A DNA stretch of 64,000 nucleotides from Petrolisthes cinctipes. Its lineage: Eukaryota > Arthropoda > Malacostraca > Decapoda > Porcellanidae. The notes below the pieces were generated by a model, which was given only the letters and a program-made list of their open reading frames with translations, was not told the origin of the DNA and did no database searches. Location: NCBI GenBank assembly GCA_033782935.1, contig JAWQEG010001440.1, positions 744,001-808,000 of the forward strand. Reading direction: 5' to 3'. Position numbers and translations under genes: made by a program. Positions within the stretch are counted from its first letter, which is position 1; each line of letters begins with the position of its first letter. Shown here piece by piece: positions 43,836 through 52,689 of the stretch.

Positions 43836-44011
43836 TTGCACCTAAAATATCGATTTTGAGCATGTTTTGGGCCTGTATTTTGAAAATACTCTAACACGGA
43901 GTAGGCATGTACAGATCGCTTCTGGGACCCAAAAATATCGAATTTTCGGGTGTTTTGAGCCTGAATTTGAGATATAAACGGGTACAGAAGATGCATGCAC
44001 ATTTCGACTTT
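43836..44011 (+). repeat. Reference satellite monomer showing two 88-bp halves
   Basis: I use this 176-bp unit as a reference. Half A is 43,836-43,923 (starts TTGCACCTAAAATATCGATT) and half B is 43,924-44,011 (starts GGGACCCAAAAATATCGAAT). Aligned without gaps, 56 of 88 positions agree by hand count. The best stretches are AATATCGA.T, TGTTTTG.GCCTG and CATG.ACA. Half A carries ATCGAT (a ClaI site); half B carries ATCGAA at the same place, plus the TGCATGC segment. Confidence 0.85.
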
Positions 44012-45279
44012 TTGCACCTAAAATATCGATTTTGAGTATGTTTTGGGTCTGTATCTTGAAAACATTCTAGCAAGAAGTAGGCATGTACAGATTGCTTCGG
44101 GGACACATAAATATCGAATTTTTGAGTGTTTTGAACCTGAATTTGGGATATAGACGGGTACAGAAGATGCATACACATATTGACTTTGGGCAGCTAAAAT
44201 ATCGATTTTCTGCATGTTTTAGGCCTGTATTTTGAAAATACTCTAACACGGAGTAGACACGTACAGAACGCTTCTGGGACCCAAAAATATCGACTTTTCG
44301 GGTGTTTTGAGCCTGAATTTGAGATATAAACGGGTACAGAAGATGCATGCACATATCGACTTTGGGCACCTAAAATATCGATTTTGAGTATGTTTTGGGC
44401 CTGTATTTTGAAAATACTCTAACACGGAGTATGCATGTACAGATCGCTTCTGGGACACAAAAATATCGATTTTTTTAGTATTTTGAGCCTGAATTTGAGA
44501 TATAAACGGGTACAGAAGATGCATGCACATATCGACTTTTCACACCTAAAATATCGATTTATAGCATGTTTTAAGCCTGTATTTTAAAAACATTCTAGCA
44601 CTAAGTAGGCATGTGCAGATCGCTTAAGGGACCCAAAAATATCGAATTTTCTGAGTTTTGAGCCTGAATTTGAGATATAAACGGGTACAGAAGATGCATG
44701 CACATATCGACTTTGGGCACCCAAAATATCGATTTTGAGCATGTTTTGGGCCTGTATTTTTAAAATACTCTAACACTGAGTAGACACGTACAGATAGCTT
44801 CTAGGACCCAAATAAATCGAATTTTCGGGTGTTCTGAGCCTGAATTTGAGATATAAACGGGTACAGAAGATGCATGCACATATCGACTTTGGGCACCTAA
44901 AACATCGATTTTGAGCATGTTTTGGGTCTGTATCTTGAAAACATTCTAGCAAGAAGTAGGCATGTACAGATTGCTTCTGGGACCCAAAAATATCGAATTT
45001 TCGAGTGTTTTGAACCTGAATTTGGGATATAGACGGGTACAGAAGATGCATACACATATTGACTTTGGGCAGCTAAAATATCGATTTTCTGCATGTTTTA
45101 GGCCTGTATTTTGAAAATACTCTAACACGGAGTAGACACGTACAGATCGCTTCTGGGACCCAAATAAATCGAATTTTCGGGTGTTCTGAGCCTGAATTTG
45201 ATATATGAACGGGTACAGAAGATGCATGCACATATCGACTTTGGGCACCTTAAACATCGATTTTGAGCATGTTTTGGGC

Positions 45280-47040
45280 TTGTATTTTAAAAATACTATA
45301 ACACGGTGTAGACATGTACAGATCGCTTCTGGGAAACAAAAATATCGATTTTTTGGGTGTTTTGAGTCTGAATTTGAGATATAAACGGGTAAAGAAGATG
45401 CATGCACATATCGACTTTTTGCACCTAAAATATCGATTTTAAGCATGTTTTGGGTCTGTATCATGAAAACTTTCTAGCAAGAAGTAGGCATGTACAGATT
45501 GCTTCTGAGACTCAAAAATATCGAATTTTCGAGTGTTTTGAACCTGAATTTGGGATATAGACGGGTACAGAAGATGCATACACATATTGACTTTGGGCAG
45601 CTAAAATATCGATTTACAGCATGTTTTAGGCCTGTATTTAAAAAATACTCTAACACGGAGTATGCATGTACAGATGGCTTTTGGGACCCAAAAATATCGA
45701 ATATTCGGGTGTTTTGAGTCTGAATTTGAGATATAAACGGGTACAGAAGATGCATGCACATATCGACTTTTTGCACTTAAAATATCGATTTTAAGCAAGT
45801 TTTGGGTCTGTATCTTGAAAACATTCTAGCAAGGAGTAGGCATGTACAGATCGCTTCTGGGACCCAAAAATATCGAATTTTCTGGTGTTTTGAACCTGAA
45901 TTTGGGATATAGACGGGTACAGAAGATGCATACACATATTGACTTTGGGCAGCTAAAATATCGATTTACAGCATGTTTTAGGCCTGTATTTAAAAAATAC
46001 TCTAACACGGAGTATGCAGGTACAGATGGCTTTTGGGACCCAAAAATATCGAATATTCGGGTGTTTTGAGTCTGAATTTGAGATATAAACGGGTACAGAA
46101 GATGCATGCACATATCGACTTTGGGCACCAAAAATATCGATTTTGAGCATGTTTTGAGCCTGTATTTTGAAAATACTCAAACACGGTGTAGACATGTACA
46201 GATCGCTTCTGGGAAACAAAAATATCGATTTTTTGGGTGTTTTGAGTCTGAATTTGAGATATAAACGGGTACAGAAGATGCATGCACATATCGACTTTTT
46301 GCACCTAAAATATCGATTTTGAGCATGTTTTGGGTCTGTATCATGAAAACTTTCTAGCAAGAAGTATGCATGTACAGATTGCTTCTGAGACTCAAAAATA
46401 TCGAATTTTTGAGTGTTTTGAACCTGAATTTGGGATATAGACGGGTACAGAAGATGCATACACATATTGACTTTGGGCAGCTAAAAAATCGATTTACAGC
46501 ATGTTTTAGGCCTGTATTTAAAAAATACTCTAACACGGAGTATGCATGTACAGATGGCTTTTGGGACCCAAATATATCGAATATTCGGGTGTTTTGAGTC
46601 TGAATTTGAGATATAAACGGGTACAGAAGATGCATGCACATATCGACTTTTTGCACTTAAAATATCGATTTTAAGCAAGTTTTGCGTCTGTATCTTGAAA
46701 ACATTCTAGCAAGGAGTAGGCATGTACAGATCGCTTCTGGGACCCAAAAATATCGAATTTTCTGGTGTTTTGAACCTGAATTTGGGATATAGACGGGTAC
46801 AGAAGATGCATACACATATTGACTTTGGGCAGCTAAAATATCGATTTACAGCATGTTTTAGGCCTGTATTTAAAAAATACTCTAACACGGAGTATGCATG
46901 TACAGATGGCTTTTGGGACCCCATAATATCGAATATTCGGGTGTTTTGAGTCTGAATTTGAGATATAAACGGGTACAGAAGATGCATGCACATATCGACT
47001 TTGGGCACCCAAAATATCGATTTTGAGCATGTTTTGAGCC
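45280..47040 (+). repeat. 5-monomer higher-order repeat (880 bp), two copies
   Basis: About 45,280-46,160 is followed by a related copy at about 46,160-47,040. Repeated markers are GGGAAACAAAAATATCG, ATCATGAAAACTTTCTAGC, CTAAAATATCGATTTACAGC and TTAAAATATCGATTTTAAGC, each offset by 880 bp. Confidence 0.8.
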
Positions 47041-47955
47041 TGTATTTTTAAAATACTCTAACACAGAGTAGACACGTACAGATCGCTTCTGGGACCCAAA
47101 TAAATCGAATTTTCGGTTGTTCTGAGCCTGATTTTGAGATATGAACTGGAACAGAAGATGCATGCACATATCGACTTCGGGCACCTAAAATATCGATTTT
47201 GAGCATGTTTTGGGCCTGTATTTTGAAAATACTCAAACACGGTGTAGACATGTACAGATCGCTTCTGGGAAACAAAAATATCGATTTTTTGGGTGTTTTG
47301 AGCCTGAATTTGAGATATAAACGGGTACAGAAGATGCATGCACATATCGACTTTGACACCCAAAATATCGATTTTTAGTATGTTTTGTGCGTATAATTTG
47401 AAAATATTCTAGCACTGAGTAGGCATGTACAGATCGCTTCTGGGACCCAAAAATATCGAATTTTCGGGTGTTTTGAACCAGAAATTGGGATATTAACGGG
47501 TACAGAGGATGCATGCACATATCGACTTTTTGCACCTAAAATATCGATTTTGAGCATGTTTTGGGTCTGTATCTTGAAAAAATTCTAGCAAGGAGTAGGC
47601 ATGTACAGATCGCTTCTGGGACCCAAAATTATCGAATTTTCGGGTGTTTTGAACCTGAATTTGGGATATAGACGGATACCGAAGATGCATGCACATATCG
47701 ACTTTTTGCACCTAAAATATCGATTTTGAGCATGTTTTGGGCCTGTATTTTGAAAATACTCTAACACGGAGTAGGCATGTACAGATCGCTTCGGGGACCC
47801 AAAAATACCGAATTTTCGGGTGTTTTGAGCCTGAATTTGAGATATTAACGGGTACAGAAGATGCATGCACATTTCGACTTTTTGCACCTAAAATATCGAT
47901 TTTGAGCATGTTTTGGGTCTGTATCTTGAAAACATTCTAGCAAGAAGTAGGCATG

Positions 47956-47959
47956 TACA
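47956..47959 (+). other. Target site duplication, left (TACA)
   Basis: The satellite reads GCATG-TACA immediately before the 5' LTR and TACA-GATTGCTTC immediately after the 3' LTR. Removing the element and one TACA restores the normal monomer sequence GCATGTACAGATTGC. Four bases fits a Ty3/gypsy integrase. Confidence 0.93.
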
Positions 47960-48283
47960 TGTACGGCTCCTAGAGGCAAGGCAGGTAGAAGATAAGATTA
48001 GCGAGGGTCAGTAACCAGACTACCTGCCCAGAACCGGCATTAGATAAATAAACAAGAAGATAAACATTAAGATAACCACGTATCACAGACTATTTGTCAG
48101 TATAGGTACCTAGAGATAGGAGCAAGGGTCCTTTCAGCTACATGAGGCATGACTCAAAACCTCGTGACCATAGTCCCACATGATTCATCCTACCACATGG
48201 CCACAGGTAACCCACAGTAAATCATAACCATCCAAGTTGGTAATATTGTATCCAGACACAGCTGTCAACTCCAGTAGAGAATG

Positions 48284-48290
48284 TATTTAA
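48284..48290 (+). promoter_or_regulatory. Possible TATA-like element of the LTR promoter
   Basis: TATTTAA in the context GAATGTATTTAAGCAGT is the best TATA-like match in the LTR. It lies upstream of the AATAAA at 48,426, the order needed for a U3-R-U5 layout. The same sequence is at 56,549-56,555 in the 3' LTR. Assigned by position and motif only. Confidence 0.4.
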
Positions 48291-48425
48291 GCAGTAAAGT
48301 TTAACTAATAGGTAGGATACTTAACACTGACTCCCAGGGCTATACACTTGTCTCCACAAAGAGAGACCATACAAATAAGACAAGGCACATCATTATAATT
48401 CCCTGTATAGAGATAAGTATATATT

Positions 48426-48431
48426 AATAAA
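48426..48431 (+). terminator. Possible polyadenylation signal in the LTR
   Basis: AATAAA in TATTAATAAATTAAGCC. The equivalent at 56,691-56,696 in the 3' LTR would end the genomic transcript. Another AATAAA near 48,043 lies upstream of the TATA-like site and fits less well. Confidence 0.4.
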
Positions 48432-48605
48432 TTAAGCCTTAAGAAACTTGTGAAGTCAATTGCCTAAGAAAACCTAAGAAAGCACCCCGTCTTCCACGTT
48501 ACCTAAAACAACAAAAACAACTACTACAACAACGACTCCAAGAAATTACACACAAGTAAGTTACCAGTTTCTGCCCAGAGTTCAAGCCTTCAGAACTGGT
48601 ACATT

Positions 48606-48619
48606 TGGTGGCAGCGGTG
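48606..48619 (+). promoter_or_regulatory. Primer-binding site, tRNA-Leu type
   Basis: TGGTGGCAGCGGTG begins two bases after the 5' LTR. It is complementary to the 3' end (…CACCGCTGCCA plus CCA) of an animal tRNA-Leu of the AAG anticodon type as I remember it, over 14 nt. This fixes the orientation and is the site for minus-strand cDNA priming. The tRNA assignment is from memory; the position and TGG start are seen directly. Confidence 0.8.
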
Positions 48620-49439
48620 TTTTTGCAACAAGGCAATTTGCAAGGTAAAGACTTCACGGGAGTACAGTGACTAACATAGTTCAAGGACAAGTTGAAGGAA
48701 TCTACTTGTAAACTCTCTCAAGTAATTTCTTCTGTGGGTATAATCTTACGACCTCTAACGAGGGAGATAAACCACATATTCTTCACCTACAAGAGGCACC
48801 TGCTTCACCATAACTGCAACTGACCTACAAGGTGTCCTCATCTACTTCACAACAAACAATCATCACTTCATCACTACCACATCGGTGTCCCTGCGTAAAT
48901 GCTCTCGACAGGACAACGCCATCACTCCATCACCTCCACGCTGACGCCTTGTTACGTAAATGCTCTCGTAAAGGCAAGTCAACGTTCATCATCTTCACTC
49001 CAATAACGACTGTTAGTGTGTTAGTGTGCGAGCTAACTAATAATCGCTTCGCCTCTCCACCGACGTCGCCTCTTCGTCGTCATCGTCGTTGCAACTACAT
49101 TCAACTAAAAGTAGGTACACATTACATGTTACATTACATTATTTTTCACTTGTCCACGAACATGTTAGTAAAGAATTAGGTTCCTCAATTACAGCCCAGA
49201 AAGAAAGAAAAGAAGTGCCAAATTACAACAAAGGTAAAGATATTCTCCCCCATTAATCCAAAGGTATCATAACTAACTTCGAATATCCCTGATAATGATT
49301 CATTAGTCTCCAAGCTAGATTTCCCTGCCTCCCTAAGCCTCGTTTGTGGTGCCCACACATTCGAGTACATTTTCTGCTTCTACCTTACCCCCATTAAAAA
49401 CTTAATCTGGTATACTATATTAACCTGTATTTTCTCCAA
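48620..49439 (+). other. Retroelement leader, no recognisable gene
   Basis: About 820 bp between the primer-binding site and the gag start. It is rich in short C/T and ACAACT-like tracts. A 115-codon frame at 48,832-49,179 is rich in Ser, Thr, His and Arg and resembles nothing I know. A packaging signal would be expected here but cannot be identified by sequence alone. Confidence 0.6.
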
Positions 49440-50129
49440 ATGGCTATTCCTCCACAATCTCCTACTGTCTCTGCTCTTCATACAACTTCTTCTAACCCCA
49501 CTACCTCTTCTATGCAAACAATGGCAATCTTACCCACCCACAATTATTCAAAGTATTATACGGGAGATAATCCAAGATATGGGATTCATCTCTTCTTGCG
49601 TCATTTGGAGGATGTGTTTAACCAAACTAATATAGAGCAGGACTTACATAAGATAAGATTCGTGAGAGAAAATATTGCACCAGATAGTCCAGCCAGCTAT
49701 ATGATAACTACAAGTGCTTTTTCTGATCCAGAGAATTTAACGTCATATGCTACATTCAGACAGTCACTTATTGATGTTTTTGGGGATGGTAAACTACATA
49801 ATTCATTATCATGGGTTCAGAGAATGTTTATAACAAAGGCAGAAAACATAACTACAAGTGAACCAGCAAAAGCACTTGCATTATCAGGGTCTCTAACTTT
49901 ACATTCGAAGGAATCTCGTATCATACATCGTGAATTACAGATTACTCAATCCATGGGGACGAAGAATTTTAATTTTGATGCCACACCTACTCAAAGGGAA
50001 TCACAGGGAAAACGTTGCAAACACTGTAACGGAAATAATAATATTACCAGTGAATGTTATAACTTACATAATACTAAGGGAAATTATCAAGGGAAAAGTA
50101 ATCATAAATACAGTCATTTACATGAATGA
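49440..50129 (+). pseudogene. gag: gag-like frame with damaged zinc knuckle
   Basis: The frame has 229 codons starting MAIPPQSP and stays open to a stop just after a nucleocapsid-like region. A Ser/Thr/Pro-rich N terminus (about residues 1-35) is followed by a capsid-like part with YYTGDNPRYGIHLFLRHLED (about 39-58) and SYATFRQSLIDVFGD (about 102-116), resembling the helical capsid core of Ty3/gypsy Gag. Residues 193-206 form C-x2-C-x4-N-x4-C: the CCHC knuckle that binds RNA and zinc, with the expected His replaced by Asn (AAT at 50,040-50,042). This is the longest intact frame in the element. Gag would assemble virus-like particles around the RNA. I call it a pseudogene because of the knuckle change and its loss of continuity with pol; it may still be translated. 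ATG 49,440 is the first Met of the frame. Confidence 0.7.
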
Positions 50130-50320
50130 AAGTCGCATTCCTTAGATGAATGCATGATCCTTAACAGAATGAAACGGGACTGGCACAATCAAAATATGAT
50201 GTATGAAACGAGACCGCCACAATATTAAAACGTCCCGAAAATAAAACTGTAGGCCCTGTCGTCGCATTTACCAATAATATACTATAATTCCCTGTCCTAG
50301 TATCACATAGTAACACCCAC
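50130..50320 (+). other. gag-pol junction, degenerate
   Basis: About 190 bp with stops in the gag frame and no clear domain. A functional element would have a frameshift or readthrough signal near here; none can be recognised. Confidence 0.5.
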
Positions 50321-50628
50321 TTAATGATAGACACAGGCGCGACAGTTTCCTTGTTATCGGATAATTCCTTTACCAAATTATGCAAATTAGGTCCCAAGCG
50401 GCATTTATAAACCAAGATTGAACAGGTGACATAGAATTGTCAACCATGACAGGCAACAAATTACAGGTATTAGGGACACTAACCCTTCCTGTACGGTTAG
50501 ACAAGGGAACTAACCATATACAAATTGAATTTTATATAATACGAAATTATAAACTAGGTTTATCATACCTTATCAAACAAACCATAATATTTAACCCTAA
50601 ACATAAAATAATACATTTTAGGAATTAA
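50321..50628 (+). pseudogene. pol: Retroviral-type aspartic protease relic
   Basis: The frame from 50,321 reads LMIDTGATVSLLSDNSF, with the catalytic Asp-Thr-Gly-Ala at 50,330-50,341 intact. After a stop and frame change, a 63-codon frame at 50,437-50,628 (MTGNKLQVLGTLTLPVRL, then IQIEFYIIRNYKLGLSYL) corresponds to the rest of a retropepsin fold: the LGTLTLPV strand and the EFYIIRN strand. In a live element this dimeric enzyme would cut Gag-Pol in the particle. The break between the halves makes the copy inactive. Position between gag and reverse transcriptase supports the call. Confidence 0.75.
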
Positions 50629-51119
50629 TGTATTCCAATACAGGATTGTCCAGGCCAATATAAAAGTCCATGTAATGTTAACCCTATACGTATTGAAAAT
50701 GAGGGAAACTACTCCATTATCATAAAGGCCACTGCTGCATATAATATTATATTAACTCCAAATTTCGTCCATTAATTGAAGGTACATCTTCCATCTCATG
50801 TTCAGCCACATACTACCGTTCTATTCTTAATAGAACTGGTAAAATAATATATTACCAGGGATTAATTTACTTTACCCAATGTAAACAGTGAAAATATCAC
50901 TGATATTATTAAATCATCTACCAATATTCATGTAAAAAAAAGGAACATATCTATGTGATCTGTACAGATGGAAGTTAGACCAATACCACAAGGAAATATT
51001 GTATCGGTTCTTACCGAGGGATATAAATTGATAGTCACATAGAGAGCAACTTAGAAATTTTGTCAGTGGACGCGAATTTCCACTTTATCGTGATAATCTC
51101 ATCACCATACTAGCCACAT
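50629..51119 (+). other. Degenerate protease-RT linker
   Basis: About 490 bp with frequent stops in all plus frames. Short pieces such as NPIRIENEGNYSIIIKATAA resemble the variable stretch between protease and reverse transcriptase in Ty3/gypsy polyproteins. No separate gene is visible. Confidence 0.5.
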
Positions 51120-52030
51120 ATTGAATGCGATTGCCCTACTTGGTGAATCCTTAGGATGAACAAACATTATAAAGCATGCCATTACACTAACATCTCCTCA
51201 ACCCATTTATTCGAGCATATAGACTACCGTACCTCGTAGTAGGCAGAAAGTTGTAAACGAAATATTAAATTAAATGATGGATGAAGGCATTATTAGGAAT
51301 TCTAACTCCCATTTTAACAGCCCAATGTTTTTGGTTTCAATAATAATGGTGAATTTACGCCAGTAATTGATTACAGACAAATAAATAATGCTACAATTAA
51401 AGATAAATATCCCCTCCCTCCTTTAAGATGTTTTGTCTAACATTGGTAAATCAAAGCCTATGATATTCTCCACCTTAAACTTGGTCAGTGGAAACTGGCA
51501 AGCAGCATTAGATGATAAAAGTCAACCCATTACGACATTTCATACTTCCCATGGTTATTATGAATACATTCGTAGACCATTTGGGTTATGTAATGCTTCA
51601 TCCATATTTCAGCATATGGTCAATTTTCGTATTGGTTTTATTAATAACGTAGTCATCGCTAATCTCAACGATTTGATTATTTTTCTAAAGACGTACATTC
51701 ATATTAAGTAAATATAAAGAAGCATATCCAGAGATTACATTAGGTAGGCCTCAAACTTTAAATGCCTATGTGTCATTTTCTTACCAGAAAATTATAATTT
51801 TAGGTTATACATTAACCGCCACTGTGCTCCATACACAATCTGATAAAATACGAGCAATGAAAGTATTCCCTATTCCAAATAAATGTTACTAACGTAAAAT
51901 CATTCTTGGGTTTATGTTCTTATATAGAATCCTTGTAAAGAATTTTTCCCAAGTAGTTAAACCCCTAAATAATCAACTCGAGATTTTGTAGGGATGCCAG
52001 AAAAAACAGCTGAGCTTTGAATTAGTAAAG
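51120..52030 (+). pseudogene. pol: Ty3/gypsy reverse transcriptase relic
   Basis: Fingers, palm and thumb motifs are recognisable over three frames. MMDEGIIRNSNSHFNSPMF (about 51,274-51,330) is followed, after a frame shift, by PVIDYRQINNATIKDKYP. The longest open piece, 51,433-51,711, includes FSTLNLVSGNWQ (motif A), TTFHTSHGYYEYIRRPFGLC (motif B region) and NLNDLIIF (motif C). The thumb is represented by IRAMKVFPIPN and VKSFLGLCSYIES near 51,855-51,932. Motif A normally has Asp where this copy has Asn (AAC 51,478-51,480). Motif C, normally Y-x-D-D, reads NLND (51,661-51,672). Two of the three catalytic aspartates are therefore lost, on top of stops near 51,271 and 51,428 and several frame changes. 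The copy cannot make cDNA. Confidence 0.9.
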
Positions 52031-52440
52031 GTTAAGTAATGTCAGCTCCAATTTTTGCATTCCCAATTATTCATTAACTTATATCACGTGTACGGATGCT
52101 TCTTCAGTAGGCTTAGGCGCTGTACTTATGTAAGAGATAGCTATGGGTCTATATCAGGTATGTGCTTATGCTTAGAGAATATTAAATGCGCAGGGAACTC
52201 GTTACTCTGTAACAAAACAGGACACTTAAGCAATCTTATGGGCACTTAGTACTTTAGAGAAATCGTATTAGGCTATCCTTTACAAGTTTTCGCGAATTAT
52301 CGAACGATCTTTGCCTTACTATAACCTCGAACCCTAACGGAAAATTAGCCAGATAATATCTAACCATTCAGGAATTTCTCCCACATATTGATATTAACTA
52401 CCTTCCAGGACGATTAAATAAAGTAGCAGATCCCTTAAAC
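52031..52440 (+). pseudogene. pol: RNase H relic of pol
   Basis: CTDASSVGLGAVLM (near 52,089-52,130) is the first RNase H strand with its catalytic Asp kept. Then come, in broken frames, RILNAQGTRYSVTKQDT and AILWALSTLEKSY (to about 52,270), YPLQVFANYR (near 52,274-52,303) and IDINYLPGRLNKVADPLN (to 52,440). The usual second acidic residue is Asp instead of Glu (52,221-52,223). The TDH-type motif reads ANY, with Asn (52,295-52,297) in place of the third acidic residue. Stops interrupt at least twice in the frame. RNase H would remove the RNA strand during reverse transcription; this copy is inactive. It follows the RT relic directly, as in Ty3/gypsy pol. Confidence 0.8.
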
Positions 52441-52689
52441 AATCATCTTGTCCTTTTAGTTCCGAGGACACCCATGGACTTTGACCTTAATACGGTTCAT
52501 AAACATTAGCAAATGGATTCTATGATAAATGTAATAAGATATTCATTAAAAACTGAGGATGAAAATAAATGGACCATAATTACCCAGTCACTTAAATATA
52601 TTTTCCCTTCATGATGATATTAATTACAGAAAACTAAGGAAACGTGACGTACAAACCAATCACATAGTGATACAACAAATAATAATTCC
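52441..52689 (+). other. Degenerate RNase H-integrase spacer
   Basis: About 250 bp with stops in every frame and no domain I can recognise. Confidence 0.5.

Larger units (their letters stand above)
1..47959 (+). repeat. 176-bp satellite array, left block
   Basis: About 270 head-to-tail monomers of roughly 176 bp. Recurrent landmarks in each monomer are AAAATATCGATTTT, then GCATGTACAGATCGCTTC, then AAAAATATCGAATTTTC, then ACGGGTACAGAAGATGCATG, always in this order on the plus strand, so I see no inversion. The unit is AT-rich but keeps about seven CpG steps. Monomers vary by substitutions and small indels and fall into subtypes that recur in fixed orders. The minus strand is poor in stop codons, which creates open frames of 60 to 211 codons. 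Because 176 is not a multiple of 3 (remainder 2), the frame changes at each monomer, and the predicted peptides are only repeat translations. The block starts before position 1 and ends exactly at the retrotransposon. A centromeric or pericentromeric location is plausible from length and HOR structure, but is not shown. Confidence 0.97.
47960..48603 (+). repeat. 5' long terminal repeat (644 bp)
   Basis: It starts TGTACGGCTCC and ends CTGGTACA, giving TGTA...TACA inverted ends. It matches the 3' LTR at an offset of 8,265 bp with three differences: A at 48,180 (G at 56,445), A at 48,296 (G at 56,561) and A at 48,585 (T at 56,850). The first changes CACGTG in the 3' LTR to CACATG here. Confidence 0.96.

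Noticed and set aside
43836..43923. Further division of the 88-bp half into two 44-bp quarters
   Set aside because: Only AAAATA and CATGT recur, at different spacing (17 and 23 bp), so there is no convincing alignment.
43924..44011. CENP-B-box-like motif around ATATAAACGGGT
   Set aside because: Only the 3' half (A..CGGG) fits. The TTCG half of the canonical box is absent at the required spacing, so I do not call a CENP-B site.
1..47959. Hundreds of open frames of 60-211 codons in the left satellite block
   Set aside because: They repeat the satellite period, occur in all frames on the minus strand because 176 leaves remainder 2 when divided by 3, have no start context or domain, and vary as freely as the rest of the monomer.
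48832..49179. 115-codon frame in the retroelement leader
   Set aside because: Low-complexity Ser/Thr/His/Arg composition, no similarity to Gag, and upstream of the better gag start at 49,440.
50161..50415. 84-codon minus-strand frame
   Set aside because: It is the antisense shadow of the protease relic, whose DTGA motif is on the plus strand.
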